A stretch of DNA of 17,619 bases from VGSZ01 sp044349155. GTDB lineage: Bacteria; Myxococcota; UBA727; VGSZ01. A model generated the notes under the pieces. It saw nothing but the letters and a program-made list of their open reading frames with translations, made no database searches and was not told where the DNA came from. Position numbers and translations under genes: made by a program. The stretch is from assembly GCA_044349155.1 (NCBI GenBank), contig JBIKRQ010000104.1:1-17619 (forward strand), read 5' to 3'. This document shows positions 7,754-14,462 of this stretch, in pieces. Position 1 is the first letter of the stretch. Each line of letters starts with the position of its first letter.

Positions 7754-9148
7754 CTACGGGCACACGGCGTCGAGCGGGGCGGTGTCGTGATCGCGTTCGA
7801 CCACCACCACCAGCCCCGGGCGCGCCTGCTGGATCGCCGCGATCCGCGCATCGAGTTCGGCCAACGCGGGCTTGCGCACCCCCGCATCGAAGCTCAGGCG
7901 CAGGCGGCGTGCGGGGCGGAAGTCGAGGCGTTCGTGGCGTTGTTCCTCGACGAAGGCGGCGCGGGCCACGTCGAACAGCGCGACGCCATCGGTACCGTCG
8001 GCGGTTTTGCGCGTGGCCACGCGGGTGCGCAGCAGTGCTTCGGGGGTGGCCGCAGCGCCCAGCAGGGCCCGCACGGGGCCGCTTTGGGTGGGCACGATCA
8101 GACCGGCAGTGGCGAGGGCGGTGACATCGGCCAGCGCGCGACGTTCAGCGGCCCCCAGCCCAAGGGCGGCGACGCGTTGTGGGTCGAGGGTGAGCTGCAG
8201 GCTGCGCCCGCGGCGAAACGTGTGAATGCCGGGGATGCTGAGGGCTGCGGCCGCCACGTCGGCGAAGGCGGCATCGACGGCGGCATCGGCAACGGCGTCG
8301 GCGGCGGGGTCGTTGCCCTGGGCCTGGCCGCGGGCGTCGCGGGCGACGAGCACGGTGACCACTTCGACGCTGTCGTTGTCGAGGCTTTTCACCGCGATCC
8401 CGCGGGGCACCGCAACCGTCGCGATCGCGGCATCGAGGGCACCAGCACTCGCCGTGGCACCACGGATGCGCACCTCGACACCGCCGTCTTTGCGCAGGGG
8501 TTCGGCGGCTGAAGCGTCTTGTTGCGTGGCGACGTCGCGCAGGTGCACCACACCCGCCGGCGACGACTTGATCACGGCTTTGTCGAGGTCACTGGCGGTG
8601 CGCAGCGTGGTGAGCACTTCGGGCAGGCTGACGTCGGCGGCGAGCAGGCGTTCGGGGTCGATGGCGAGTTGCGGCTCGCGTCGACCACCCGACACGCGCA
8701 CCTCGACCACACCAGCAACGGCCTTGATCGCGGGCAGCAGGCTTTGGTCGACGAAGCGGCGGGCCACGAACGGATCGTCGGCGCGCACCGACAGCAGGCG
8801 CACGTCGTCGCCGAGGGTGGCCACCATCACGTCGGACACGCCGGGCGGCAACGTGGTGGCGATCGCCGACAACGCCGTGTGCACCGCCGCCTGACTCGCT
8901 GTGGCCGAGGTGACCGACGTGGCGGTTTCGACGACGACGGCCCCGCCCGTGGTACAGCCCACGCTGCGCACCGCGACCAGGCCAGGGGTGGTGGCGACGG
9001 CGCGTTCGATGGCGTTGAGCGCCGCGTTGACGGCGGGCGCTTCGGCGGCGCGCAACGACACCACCACCCGTGTGGGCTGCGGCGACGACGTGCATCCCGC
9101 GACCGCGATCGCGGCGGTGAGTGCCAACACCGGCAGGCGCTCAACCAC
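7754..9148 (-). CDS. Lipoprotein built of RND-pump porter-like modules without transmembrane bundle
   Basis: 464 residues from GTG 9148, which overlaps the rpe stop (TGA 9143-9141). The start gives VVERLPVLALTAAIAVAGC, a lipoprotein signal with Cys19. Residues ~53-125 resemble the first porter subdomain of RND transporters (PGLVAVRSVG ... LPPGVSDV). Residues 146-187 match the Dp-rLaa-dvsl-eVl-tLr motif that follows GV-eV-v-GG in RND pumps, and 199-245 match the 'v.LrDVA' segment. Residues 304-345 repeat the pattern (IPGI ... LTLDPQRVAALGLG). So both halves of the RND periplasmic region seem present, but the ~12 membrane helices and the proton-relay acidic residues are absent. It cannot pump; it may be a structural or decoy partner of an envelope complex. 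It sits directly upstream of gamma-glutamyltransferase. The RND match is by eye. Confidence 0.75.
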   Translation of the reverse strand: MVERLPVLALTAAIAVAGCTSSPQPTRVVVSLRAAEAPAVNAALNAIERAVATTPGLVAVRSVGCTTGGAVVVETATSVTSATASQAAVHTALSAIATTLPPGVSDVMVATLGDDVRLLSVRADDPFVARRFVDQSLLPAIKAVAGVVEVRVSGGRREPQLAIDPERLLAADVSLPEVLTTLRTASDLDKAVIKSSPAGVVHLRDVATQQDASAAEPLRKDGGVEVRIRGATASAGALDAAIATVAVPRGIAVKSLDNDSVEVVTVLVARDARGQAQGNDPAADAVADAAVDAAFADVAAAALSIPGIHTFRRGRSLQLTLDPQRVAALGLGAAERRALADVTALATAGLIVPTQSGPVRALLGAAATPEALLRTRVATRKTADGTDGVALFDVARAAFVEEQRHERLDFRPARRLRLSFDAGVRKPALAELDARIAAIQQARPGLVVVVERDHDTAPLDAVCP

Positions 9149-9827
9149 GACGCGCCACACCCTGCTGGCCCGCTGCGCGCAACGCCGCGATCGCGGTTTT
9201 GCGGTCGGGCTGGCCAAACACCGACGAGCCCGCGACGAGCACATCGCAGCCTGCCGCACACACGTCGGCGGCGTTGTCGACGGTGATGCCGCCGTCGATT
9301 TCGATGAGGGCGCTGTGGTTGCCCGCGTCGTTCAGCAGGCGGCGCACGCGGCGGACCTTTTCGAGCTGCGAGGCCAAAAAGCGCTGGCCGCCAAAGCCGG
9401 GGTTCACGCTCATGATCAGCACGAGGTCGACGTCGGCAGCGACGTAGCGCAGGGTTTCTTCGCTGGTGGCGGGGTTGAGGCTGACGCCAGCGCGCTTGCC
9501 CCGGCCCTTGATGGCCATGAGCGTGCGCTGCAGGTGGGTGCAGGCTTCCTGGTGGACGGTGATGCCGTCAGCACCGGCGTCGATGAACGGGTCGACCCAG
9601 CGCTCGGGCTCGACGACCATGAGGTGCACATCGAGCGGCGAGCGCGTGATTTTGCGGGCGGCCGCGACGACAAACGGCCCGATGGTGATGTTTGGGACAT
9701 AGCGCCCGTCCATCACGTCGACGTGGATCCAGTCAGCGCCCCCGGCGTCGACGTCGGTGATTTCGGCGGCGAGGTGGCCGAAGTCGGCCGACAAAATCGA
9801 AGGGGCAATCAACGTCGACGAGGTCAT
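9141..9827 (-). CDS. rpe: Ribulose-phosphate 3-epimerase
   Basis: 228 residues, the standard length for this TIM-barrel enzyme, which interconverts ribulose 5-phosphate and xylulose 5-phosphate in the pentose phosphate or Calvin pathway. Family motifs are all present: APSILSADFG at the N-terminus, HVDVMDGRYVPNITIG (metal-binding His and Asp), DVHLMV (metal-binding His), SVNPGFGGQ, and IEIDGGI with the catalytic Asp. Start ATG 9827 has GGGAG six bases upstream; the longer open frame to 10001 is rejected for lack of similarity. It is the first gene of the leftward operon, and its stop overlaps the GTG of the next gene, so a household enzyme is translationally coupled to envelope genes. Confidence 0.96.
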   Translation of the reverse strand: MTSSTLIAPSILSADFGHLAAEITDVDAGGADWIHVDVMDGRYVPNITIGPFVVAAARKITRSPLDVHLMVVEPERWVDPFIDAGADGITVHQEACTHLQRTLMAIKGRGKRAGVSLNPATSEETLRYVAADVDLVLIMSVNPGFGGQRFLASQLEKVRRVRRLLNDAGNHSALIEIDGGITVDNAADVCAAGCDVLVAGSSVFGQPDRKTAIAALRAAGQQGVARRG

Positions 9828-9855
9828 GGGCAGCTCCCGCGCGAAACAGCGCCTC

Positions 9856-9884
9856 TGTATCGACGACGAGGCTGAGAAGAACAA
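9856..9884 (-). promoter_or_regulatory. Possible sigma70-type promoter of the rpe operon
   Basis: On the minus strand TTGTTC is followed after exactly 17 bases by GATACA, about 30 bases upstream of the rpe ATG. Three of six bases match the -35 consensus and three the -10. The rest of the 183-base divergent gap (9828-10010) shows no other clear element. Confidence 0.35.
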
Positions 9885-10010
9885 GCCCCGCGACACGCGG
9901 CGGCAGCTTGTTTGTGCACCGCCGAAGTCAGCGCCGCTGACGTCGCTGTCGAAGCGGTTGGTTGCGTCGCTGGAACACGAGGTGCATCCTCCCGGCCGCA
10001 CGGGGGTGCC

Positions 10011-10766
10011 ATGACATCGTCGCTCGTTTCCGTACTCGTCCTCACCTTGGCGACATCGTCATCACCGTCCACACCGGCGCCTGAGCCCGTCACACCGACG
10101 CCGGAGCCTGCCGAACACCGTGGTTTTGCGATGGCTGGAGCGGCCGTTGGCGCCATTGTTGGCGCCATTGGCGGCACGGCTGCCTACGCCGCCGTGCCCG
10201 AATCCGCCGCCGCCGCCCGCTGGGGCTTGAATCCCGTCACCGGCTCGATCGCGGGAGCTGCCGCTGGTGCTGCGCTGGGCGGTGCCGATCCCGTTGGCGT
10301 CCTTGGCGCCGCCGCTGGCGGTCCGGTGGCGATCGCGGCCGTGGGGCCGGTGGTGGGGCTTGGCACGTTCGCGGGCGTGTACATGGTAGCCCTCACCTTT
10401 GGTCCTGCTGCCGTCGGCGTTGACCCCGCTGCCGGCGGGATCGAAACGGAACAACAGGTCGCCGAGGCAGCCTGCGCCGTCGCTGGCGGTGCGTTGATGC
10501 TCGTCGCTGCGGTTGGTGCTGCGGCAGGCGCGAGCGCAACGGGCCTGATGCCGCGCCAGAGCCGCGAAGTGCCACCGCCCGCCGCCCAGCCCGCGCTGCC
10601 CGCGCCGTCGTCAGTGCCGTCGTCAGTGCCGTCGCCCGCGCCGTCGCCAGCGCCGGGCCCGCCGAAGGACCCCGTCGGTGAGCAGCCAGCTGCGGCCACG
10701 GATGCGCCGTCACTCGAGTCCACGGGCAACCCCGTGCCAACAGCGCCGTTGCTCGACGACACCTGA
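10011..10766 (+). CDS. Glycine-zipper, proline-tail envelope protein
   Basis: 251 residues from ATG 10011, with G-rich sequence (CGGGGG) upstream acting as a weak ribosome site. Residues 1-16 look like a signal peptide or a short hydrophobic anchor, followed by a Pro/Thr-rich linker (19-34). Residues ~40-180 are Gly/Ala hydrophobic segments of glycine-zipper type (GAAVGAIVGAIGG and GSIAGAAAGAALGG among others), probably three to five membrane-inserting helices. The last ~65 residues are Pro/Ser/Ala-rich and disordered, including four 12-base tandem units. No enzyme motif is visible. Glycine-zipper proteins usually lie in or across membranes; the exact role is unknown. It is transcribed away from rpe, sharing a divergent promoter region, and is followed 61 bases later by a large membrane protein on the same strand. 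Confidence 0.7.
   Translation: MTSSLVSVLVLTLATSSSPSTPAPEPVTPTPEPAEHRGFAMAGAAVGAIVGAIGGTAAYAAVPESAAAARWGLNPVTGSIAGAAAGAALGGADPVGVLGAAAGGPVAIAAVGPVVGLGTFAGVYMVALTFGPAAVGVDPAAGGIETEQQVAEAACAVAGGALMLVAAVGAAAGASATGLMPRQSREVPPPAAQPALPAPSSVPSSVPSPAPSPAPGPPKDPVGEQPAAATDAPSLESTGNPVPTAPLLDDT
10605..10652 (+). repeat. Four 12-base tandem units encoding a Pro/Ser tail
   Basis: Two identical CCGTCGTCAGTG units (10605-10628) are followed by two variant units (CCGTCGCCCGCG and CCGTCGCCAGCG). They encode PSSV PSSV PSPA PSPA. The period is a multiple of three, so length change would keep the frame. Confidence 0.85.
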
Positions 10767-10827
10767 CGCCGGTGTTGTGCTGCGTGGGCCGCATTGCCCG
10801 CACCCCGTACGCCTGTTAGCGCGCGCC

Positions 10828-12786
10828 ATGGACTCGTCTGCATCGTCATCGTCGTCGTCATCGCCCCCTGCTGCCCAGGGGTTGCCGCGTGGCGAGCTTG
10901 CGCTCACGGTGGTCTTCGCCATCGCGGTGGCCGTCTTTGGCGTCGCCGTCAGCACGCTGCGCTACGGCGGCATGTTCAGCCCGTGGACCGCCGATGGCGA
11001 CCAAGTCCAGGCCGTGTGGCACTACTGGCGCTACACCGTCGCGGGCGCGTTTCCCGCTGGCGACCTGCAGACCGACTACGCCTTCGTCATGCACGCACCG
11101 CCGGCCTGGTGGGTGATGATGGCGTCGTTGTCGTCGTTCATGAACCCGCTGCTCGCCTCCAAGGTGCTCAGCATTGTGGCACTCGCCGCCGGCGCGATTG
11201 CTGCGGGGGTCGCCCTTGGCAAAAAGACCCATCCGCTCGTCGGTGTGTGCGCGATGCTGCTGCTGCTGCGCAGCCCCGACTTCACATCGTTTGTGACCGG
11301 TGGGTACGCACGTTCTTTCGGCCCGGCACTCACGCTGGCCTTCCTCGCGGCGTTTGTCGCCGGGTGGCACCGCACGACGCTGGCGATCCTGGTGCTGCAG
11401 GCGGCGCTGTACCCGTCGGTGGTGCTCGCGTGCGCGCCCGTCTACGGCCTGTATTGCCTCGTGCGCGGACCCACCATGCGCGAACGCTTGCGGCGCATCG
11501 CCGGCATGACCATCGCCGGCTTGCTCATCATTGGCTTTGGCCGTTTTCAAGAGCTGAAAGCACCGTCGTGGTGGGGCTCGGTGGTCACGCTCGACGAGGC
11601 CGAGGCCATGCGCGAGTGGCACCGCGGTGGTCGCGGTATTCCACCCGTGCCGTTTCCGCCGATTCGCAACGAGATCGAGCCCCGCGCATCGGTGGCCTTC
11701 CGCAACGACGGCACCGCCCTCGTCCCGGGCATCGCGCGCTTCGTGCAGGAACAGCACCTCGTGCCAGCGTTTGTGGTGTTTGGTGTGCTCGTCGGGATCA
11801 ACGTCGTGGTGTGGGCCCGTCGACGACGTACGCCTGATGCGGTGCAGGTCGACTTGTTTCCGTGGCAGATCCCAGCCCTCGCGCTGGCGGCCCTCGTGGC
11901 CTACCTCATCGCCCGCGCCGTCGCGTTCAAGCTCTACATCCCCTTTCGCGTGCTCTCGCACACGTGGCCGTTTCTCTCGCTGGTCGCCATTCCGTTTGCG
12001 ATCTGGGGCGTGACGCAACCGTTTGTGCGTCGACGCTTTCACGCCGCACTCATCACGGTCGGCACGGCCCTCGTGTTGACCCTCGCGATGAACGGTCACG
12101 GCGTGCAGGAGCGCAAGACGACCTACACGAGCTACCAGTCGCGCAGCGCGTTTTACGAGTGGGCCCGCAAGCTGCCGCTGACGTCGTTGTTTGCGGGTGA
12201 CACCGGCCTGCTGGGGGCTGTGCAGCTGTTTGGCCATCAGCGCGCGCTGGTCACCACCAACCTCGCCCACCCGTTTCGCAAGGGCTACTTCGCCGAGTGC
12301 GAACGACGCATCCGCGAGACCTACGACGCGCTGTACGCCAACACGCTCGAGGAGGCCGTCGCCTTCGCCGACACGGAGCACGTCACGCACCTCGTGTACC
12401 GGGTGGGCATGTTCACAGCCACCGACAAGCACTTGTTTGAGCCCATCGGCACCGAGGTCGCCGCACTGTTCAAGAAGCGCAAGCCGCGCGGGTTCGCGTT
12501 GCAGTATCCGCCGCCGTCGTCGGTGGTCTACGGTGCTGGCAGCCGCGACCTCATGGTGGTCGACGTTGAAAAGCTCAAGCAGGCCATCGCGAAGGGCGAG
12601 CGCGGCGGCCCACCGCCGAAGGCCGAGAAGAAGGACGACAAGAAGAACGACGCGAAGGGCGCTGACGACGTGAAGGGCGCTGACGACGTCAAGGGCGCTG
12701 ACGCAAAGGGCACGGACGTGAAGGCGAAGGCCATCGACCCCAAAAGGGTCAACGTGCCTCGGTCGCCGTTGCGTCTGAAGCCGTAG
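10828..12786 (+). CDS. Multi-pass GT-C-like membrane protein with charged repeat tail
   Basis: 652 residues from ATG 10828; the open frame extends to 10678 but that part overlaps the preceding gene in another frame. After a Ser-rich head (1-20) there are about 9-11 hydrophobic helices between residues 23 and ~420, with the first outer loop carrying D56 and D58 (TADGDQ) before an aromatic stretch. This layout recalls GT-C glycosyltransferases, which use an Asp or Glu in the first external loop and a polyprenyl-phosphate sugar donor. A soluble region (~430-590) follows, then a Lys/Asp-rich tail with tandem KGADDV repeats. No specific family is recognised. The gene converges on, and overlaps by 38 bases, a DUF2304 gene that is paired with a polyprenyl-type glycosyltransferase, which supports the glycan idea. 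No good ribosome site is seen. Confidence 0.65.
   Translation: MDSSASSSSSSSPPAAQGLPRGELALTVVFAIAVAVFGVAVSTLRYGGMFSPWTADGDQVQAVWHYWRYTVAGAFPAGDLQTDYAFVMHAPPAWWVMMASLSSFMNPLLASKVLSIVALAAGAIAAGVALGKKTHPLVGVCAMLLLLRSPDFTSFVTGGYARSFGPALTLAFLAAFVAGWHRTTLAILVLQAALYPSVVLACAPVYGLYCLVRGPTMRERLRRIAGMTIAGLLIIGFGRFQELKAPSWWGSVVTLDEAEAMREWHRGGRGIPPVPFPPIRNEIEPRASVAFRNDGTALVPGIARFVQEQHLVPAFVVFGVLVGINVVVWARRRRTPDAVQVDLFPWQIPALALAALVAYLIARAVAFKLYIPFRVLSHTWPFLSLVAIPFAIWGVTQPFVRRRFHAALITVGTALVLTLAMNGHGVQERKTTYTSYQSRSAFYEWARKLPLTSLFAGDTGLLGAVQLFGHQRALVTTNLAHPFRKGYFAECERRIRETYDALYANTLEEAVAFADTEHVTHLVYRVGMFTATDKHLFEPIGTEVAALFKKRKPRGFALQYPPPSSVVYGAGSRDLMVVDVEKLKQAIAKGERGGPPPKAEKKDDKKNDAKGADDVKGADDVKGADAKGTDVKAKAIDPKRVNVPRSPLRLKP
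12655..12703 (+). repeat. 18-base tandem repeat encoding KGADDV
   Basis: AAGGGCGCTGACGACGTG occurs at 12655-12672, again at 12673-12690 with one change, and partly at 12691-12703, followed by degenerate units. It lies in the C-terminal tail of the GT-C-like protein. Confidence 0.85.
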
Positions 12787-13123
12787 CGCCGATCGTGGTC
12801 GCTTTGTCGACGGCAATGGCGCGCACGAGTTGCGTGAAGCGCTCGCCTTCGATGATGCGGGCGTGGCGCATCAAGATCGCTTCGCGCACGAGCCACACCA
12901 CCGACAGGTAGACCACCAGGTCGACGCCGCGGCCGATGCCCACAACGCTGGCCATCCATTGCGTGGTCTGCGGAAACGCGATGACCACGCCACCCGCGAG
13001 AAACGCGGCGGCCTCGATCAGCAACACGCGGCGGCCGTTTTTGCGCAGCGTGACGACGTCGACGGCAAACAGGGCGGCGAGAACCGCGAGCAAAAACAGG
13101 GAGGCGGTATGAATCATGGTCAT
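12749..13123 (-). CDS. DUF2304 small membrane protein
   Basis: 124 residues with three hydrophobic helices (about 5-25, 30-52 and 64-82) and a short cytosolic tail. GIGRGVDLVVYLSVVWLV is the typical DUF2304 core. Members commonly sit beside family 2 glycosyltransferases of the dolichol/polyprenyl-phosphate type and are thought to tether or assist them at the membrane. Here it starts 4 bases after the stop of exactly such an enzyme, so it is the last gene of the operon. A second ATG at 13117 is possible. Its 3' end overlaps the convergent GT-C-like gene by 38 bases, leaving no room for a terminator between them. Confidence 0.85.
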   Translation of the reverse strand: MTMIHTASLFLLAVLAALFAVDVVTLRKNGRRVLLIEAAAFLAGGVVIAFPQTTQWMASVVGIGRGVDLVVYLSVVWLVREAILMRHARIIEGERFTQLVRAIAVDKATTIGATASDATATEAR

Positions 13124-13127
13124 TCCG

Positions 13128-13859
13128 TCACGCGTTGGGGCCGAAGAGGAAGCGGTGCGCGAGGTCGCGCAGGATGTCGACGGCCCCCAGTGAACTCTGG
13201 CCGCGCTGCATGGTGTCTTCGCTGTACAGCACCGACACCGGCACCTCGGTGATGCGCAGTGCTGATTTGTGCAGCGCCACCTGCTGTTTGATTTCGGTGG
13301 CGTGGGCCATGCGGTTTTGGCGAATGCTCAACAGCTCGATGCCTTTGCGCGAAAACGCGCGGTAGCCGTTGTGGGCGTCGTTGAGCTTGAGGCCGGTGAT
13401 CACGCGCTCAAAGATGCGCGCCGCGCGCAGCACCAGACCGCGCACAAACGGAATCTGCGTGTCGGCGGCGAAGCGGTTGCCAAACGCGACGTCAGCGCCG
13501 TCGTCGATGGCTTTCACCAGGGCGGGCAGGTCGTCAGCACGGTGCTGGCCGTCGACGTCCATCGTGACGAACAGGTCGTGCTCGGCCCGCACCGCCAACT
13601 GGCGTGCTGTTTCGAGGGCCGCACCTTGCCCAAGGTTTATCGGGTGACGCGCCACAACAACGCCCAGGCTGTCGGTGACGACGTCGGCGGCGTGGTCGCC
13701 CAGGTGCAGGGGTGTGCGGCTGCCATCGTCGACGAGGTACACCACCAGGCCACCCAGCGAGGCGGCCACCGCGTGCAACCCCATGAGTGTGCGGCGCACG
13801 GTTTCGGGCCGCTCGTTGTACGAGGGCATCAAGATCGCGATTCGTCGACGGGCGGGCAT
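13128..13859 (-). CDS. Family 2 glycosyltransferase, polyprenyl-phosphate sugar synthase type
   Basis: 243 residues from ATG 13859. A GTG at 13901 would add 14 residues but lies inside a 9-base hairpin stem, so ATG is preferred; its ribosome site is poor. GT-A motifs are clear: IAILMPSYNE (7-16), LVDDG (42-46), NLGQGAALETA (75-85), the DXD-like MDVDGQHRADDLP (D101, D103), then an NGYRAFS segment near 165. There are no membrane helices, unlike longer bacterial relatives. The soluble DPM1-like layout plus the adjoining DUF2304 gene suggests a cytosolic enzyme moving a sugar from a nucleotide onto polyprenyl phosphate at the inner face of the membrane. The sugar cannot be deduced. It is fourth in the leftward operon. 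Confidence 0.88.
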   Translation of the reverse strand: MPARRRIAILMPSYNERPETVRRTLMGLHAVAASLGGLVVYLVDDGSRTPLHLGDHAADVVTDSLGVVVARHPINLGQGAALETARQLAVRAEHDLFVTMDVDGQHRADDLPALVKAIDDGADVAFGNRFAADTQIPFVRGLVLRAARIFERVITGLKLNDAHNGYRAFSRKGIELLSIRQNRMAHATEIKQQVALHKSALRITEVPVSVLYSEDTMQRGQSSLGAVDILRDLAHRFLFGPNA

Positions 13860-13898
13860 CCCTGCGGGGTGCCAGACGGACCAGACACGTGCAACGGA

Positions 13899-13936
13899 CA
13901 CCGCCGCTTCAGGCGCTGCATCGGCGTGCGGCGGTG
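13899..13936 (-). promoter_or_regulatory. Intercistronic hairpin before the glycosyltransferase gene
   Basis: CACCGCCGC (13899-13907) and GCGGCGGTG (13928-13936) form a perfect 9-base, GC-only-core stem with a 20-base loop. It starts just past the stop of the Cys-repeat lipoprotein gene (13938) and covers the alternative GTG start at 13901. It has no U-tract, so it is more likely an attenuating, processing or stability hairpin than a full terminator. Confidence 0.5.
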
Positions 13937-13937
13937 G

Positions 13938-14447
13938 TCAGCTGCAGGTGAACGTGCCGTTGGTGTTCATCGCGCAGGTGCCGTTGGGCGTCGACGCGCA
14001 GTAGTAGCGGCCGTTGGTGCCCATGCGGCAGTTGTAGCCGCACGTCTGCTGGCCGTTGGTGCCCATGTGGCAGTCGGGGGGCGGATCGTCGGCGTCGACG
14101 CCACCACGGCCCGCCAGCTCGCTGCAGGTGACGCGGCCGTTGGTGCTCATGGCACACACGCCGTTGGGGGTGTCGGCGCACACGAAGACGCCGTCGGTGC
14201 CCATCTTGCAGTGGTAGCCGCAGGCCTGCTGCCCGTTGGTGCTCATGCGGCATTCGGGCTCGACGCTGCTGTCGGCGACCCGCGGGCGGCGACGCGCCGA
14301 CGACGACGCCGGGGGCGACGAAAACGACGGCGTGGCAGCCGGCGCACCGCACGTCGCTGACGACTGCAGCAGGGGCTCCCACTTCGACGACACGTCGTGA
14401 CCGCACGCCGCGACCAGCAACACACACACCGACACGAGCAGGCGCAT
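13938..14447 (-). CDS. Cysteine-repeat lipoprotein (two 45-residue repeats)
   Basis: 169 residues from ATG 14447, with GGAG four bases upstream. MRLLVSVCVLLVAAC is a lipoprotein signal with Cys15. After a Ser/Pro/Arg linker come two 45-residue repeats at 65-109 and 125-169, each with six cysteines. Inside each repeat the unit C-x-M-x-T-[ND]-G-x-x-x-C occurs three times, giving six copies with identical spacing. The regular cysteines suggest disulphide-linked small loops, or a metal-binding site, outside the cytoplasm; the repeated T-N-G turns favour tight beta-hairpins. I recall similar repeats in uncharacterised proteins of related bacteria, but no function. The gene sits 15 bases after the rRNA methyltransferase gene and before the glycosyltransferase. 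Confidence 0.85.
   Translation of the reverse strand: MRLLVSVCVLLVAACGHDVSSKWEPLLQSSATCGAPAATPSFSSPPASSSARRRPRVADSSVEPECRMSTNGQQACGYHCKMGTDGVFVCADTPNGVCAMSTNGRVTCSELAGRGGVDADDPPPDCHMGTNGQQTCGYNCRMGTNGRYYCASTPNGTCAMNTNGTFTCS
13941..14255 (-). repeat. Two diverged 135-base direct repeats coding the Cys modules
   Basis: Copies at 14121-14255 and 13941-14075, exactly 135 bases each and 45 bases apart, encode the two Cys modules of the lipoprotein. They match at most first and second codon positions, and share long runs such as GCCGTTGGTG. A tandem duplication followed by divergence explains them. Confidence 0.85.
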
Positions 14448-14462
14448 TCGGACTCCAGAGCT

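Noticed and set aside
5800..8124. 774-codon plus-strand open frame across ggt and its neighbours
   Set aside because: The translation is His/Arg/Val-rich antisense sequence, while the minus strand encodes a complete gamma-glutamyltransferase with all catalytic residues.
10768..10827. Short imperfect hairpins between the glycine-zipper and GT-C-like genes as a terminator
   Set aside because: Stems are only five to six pairs with a bulge and no U-tract; not strong enough to call.
10858..12816. 652-codon minus-strand open frame opposite the GT-C-like gene
   Set aside because: Arg/His-rich shadow with no hydrophobic or catalytic pattern; the plus frame has many clean membrane helices.
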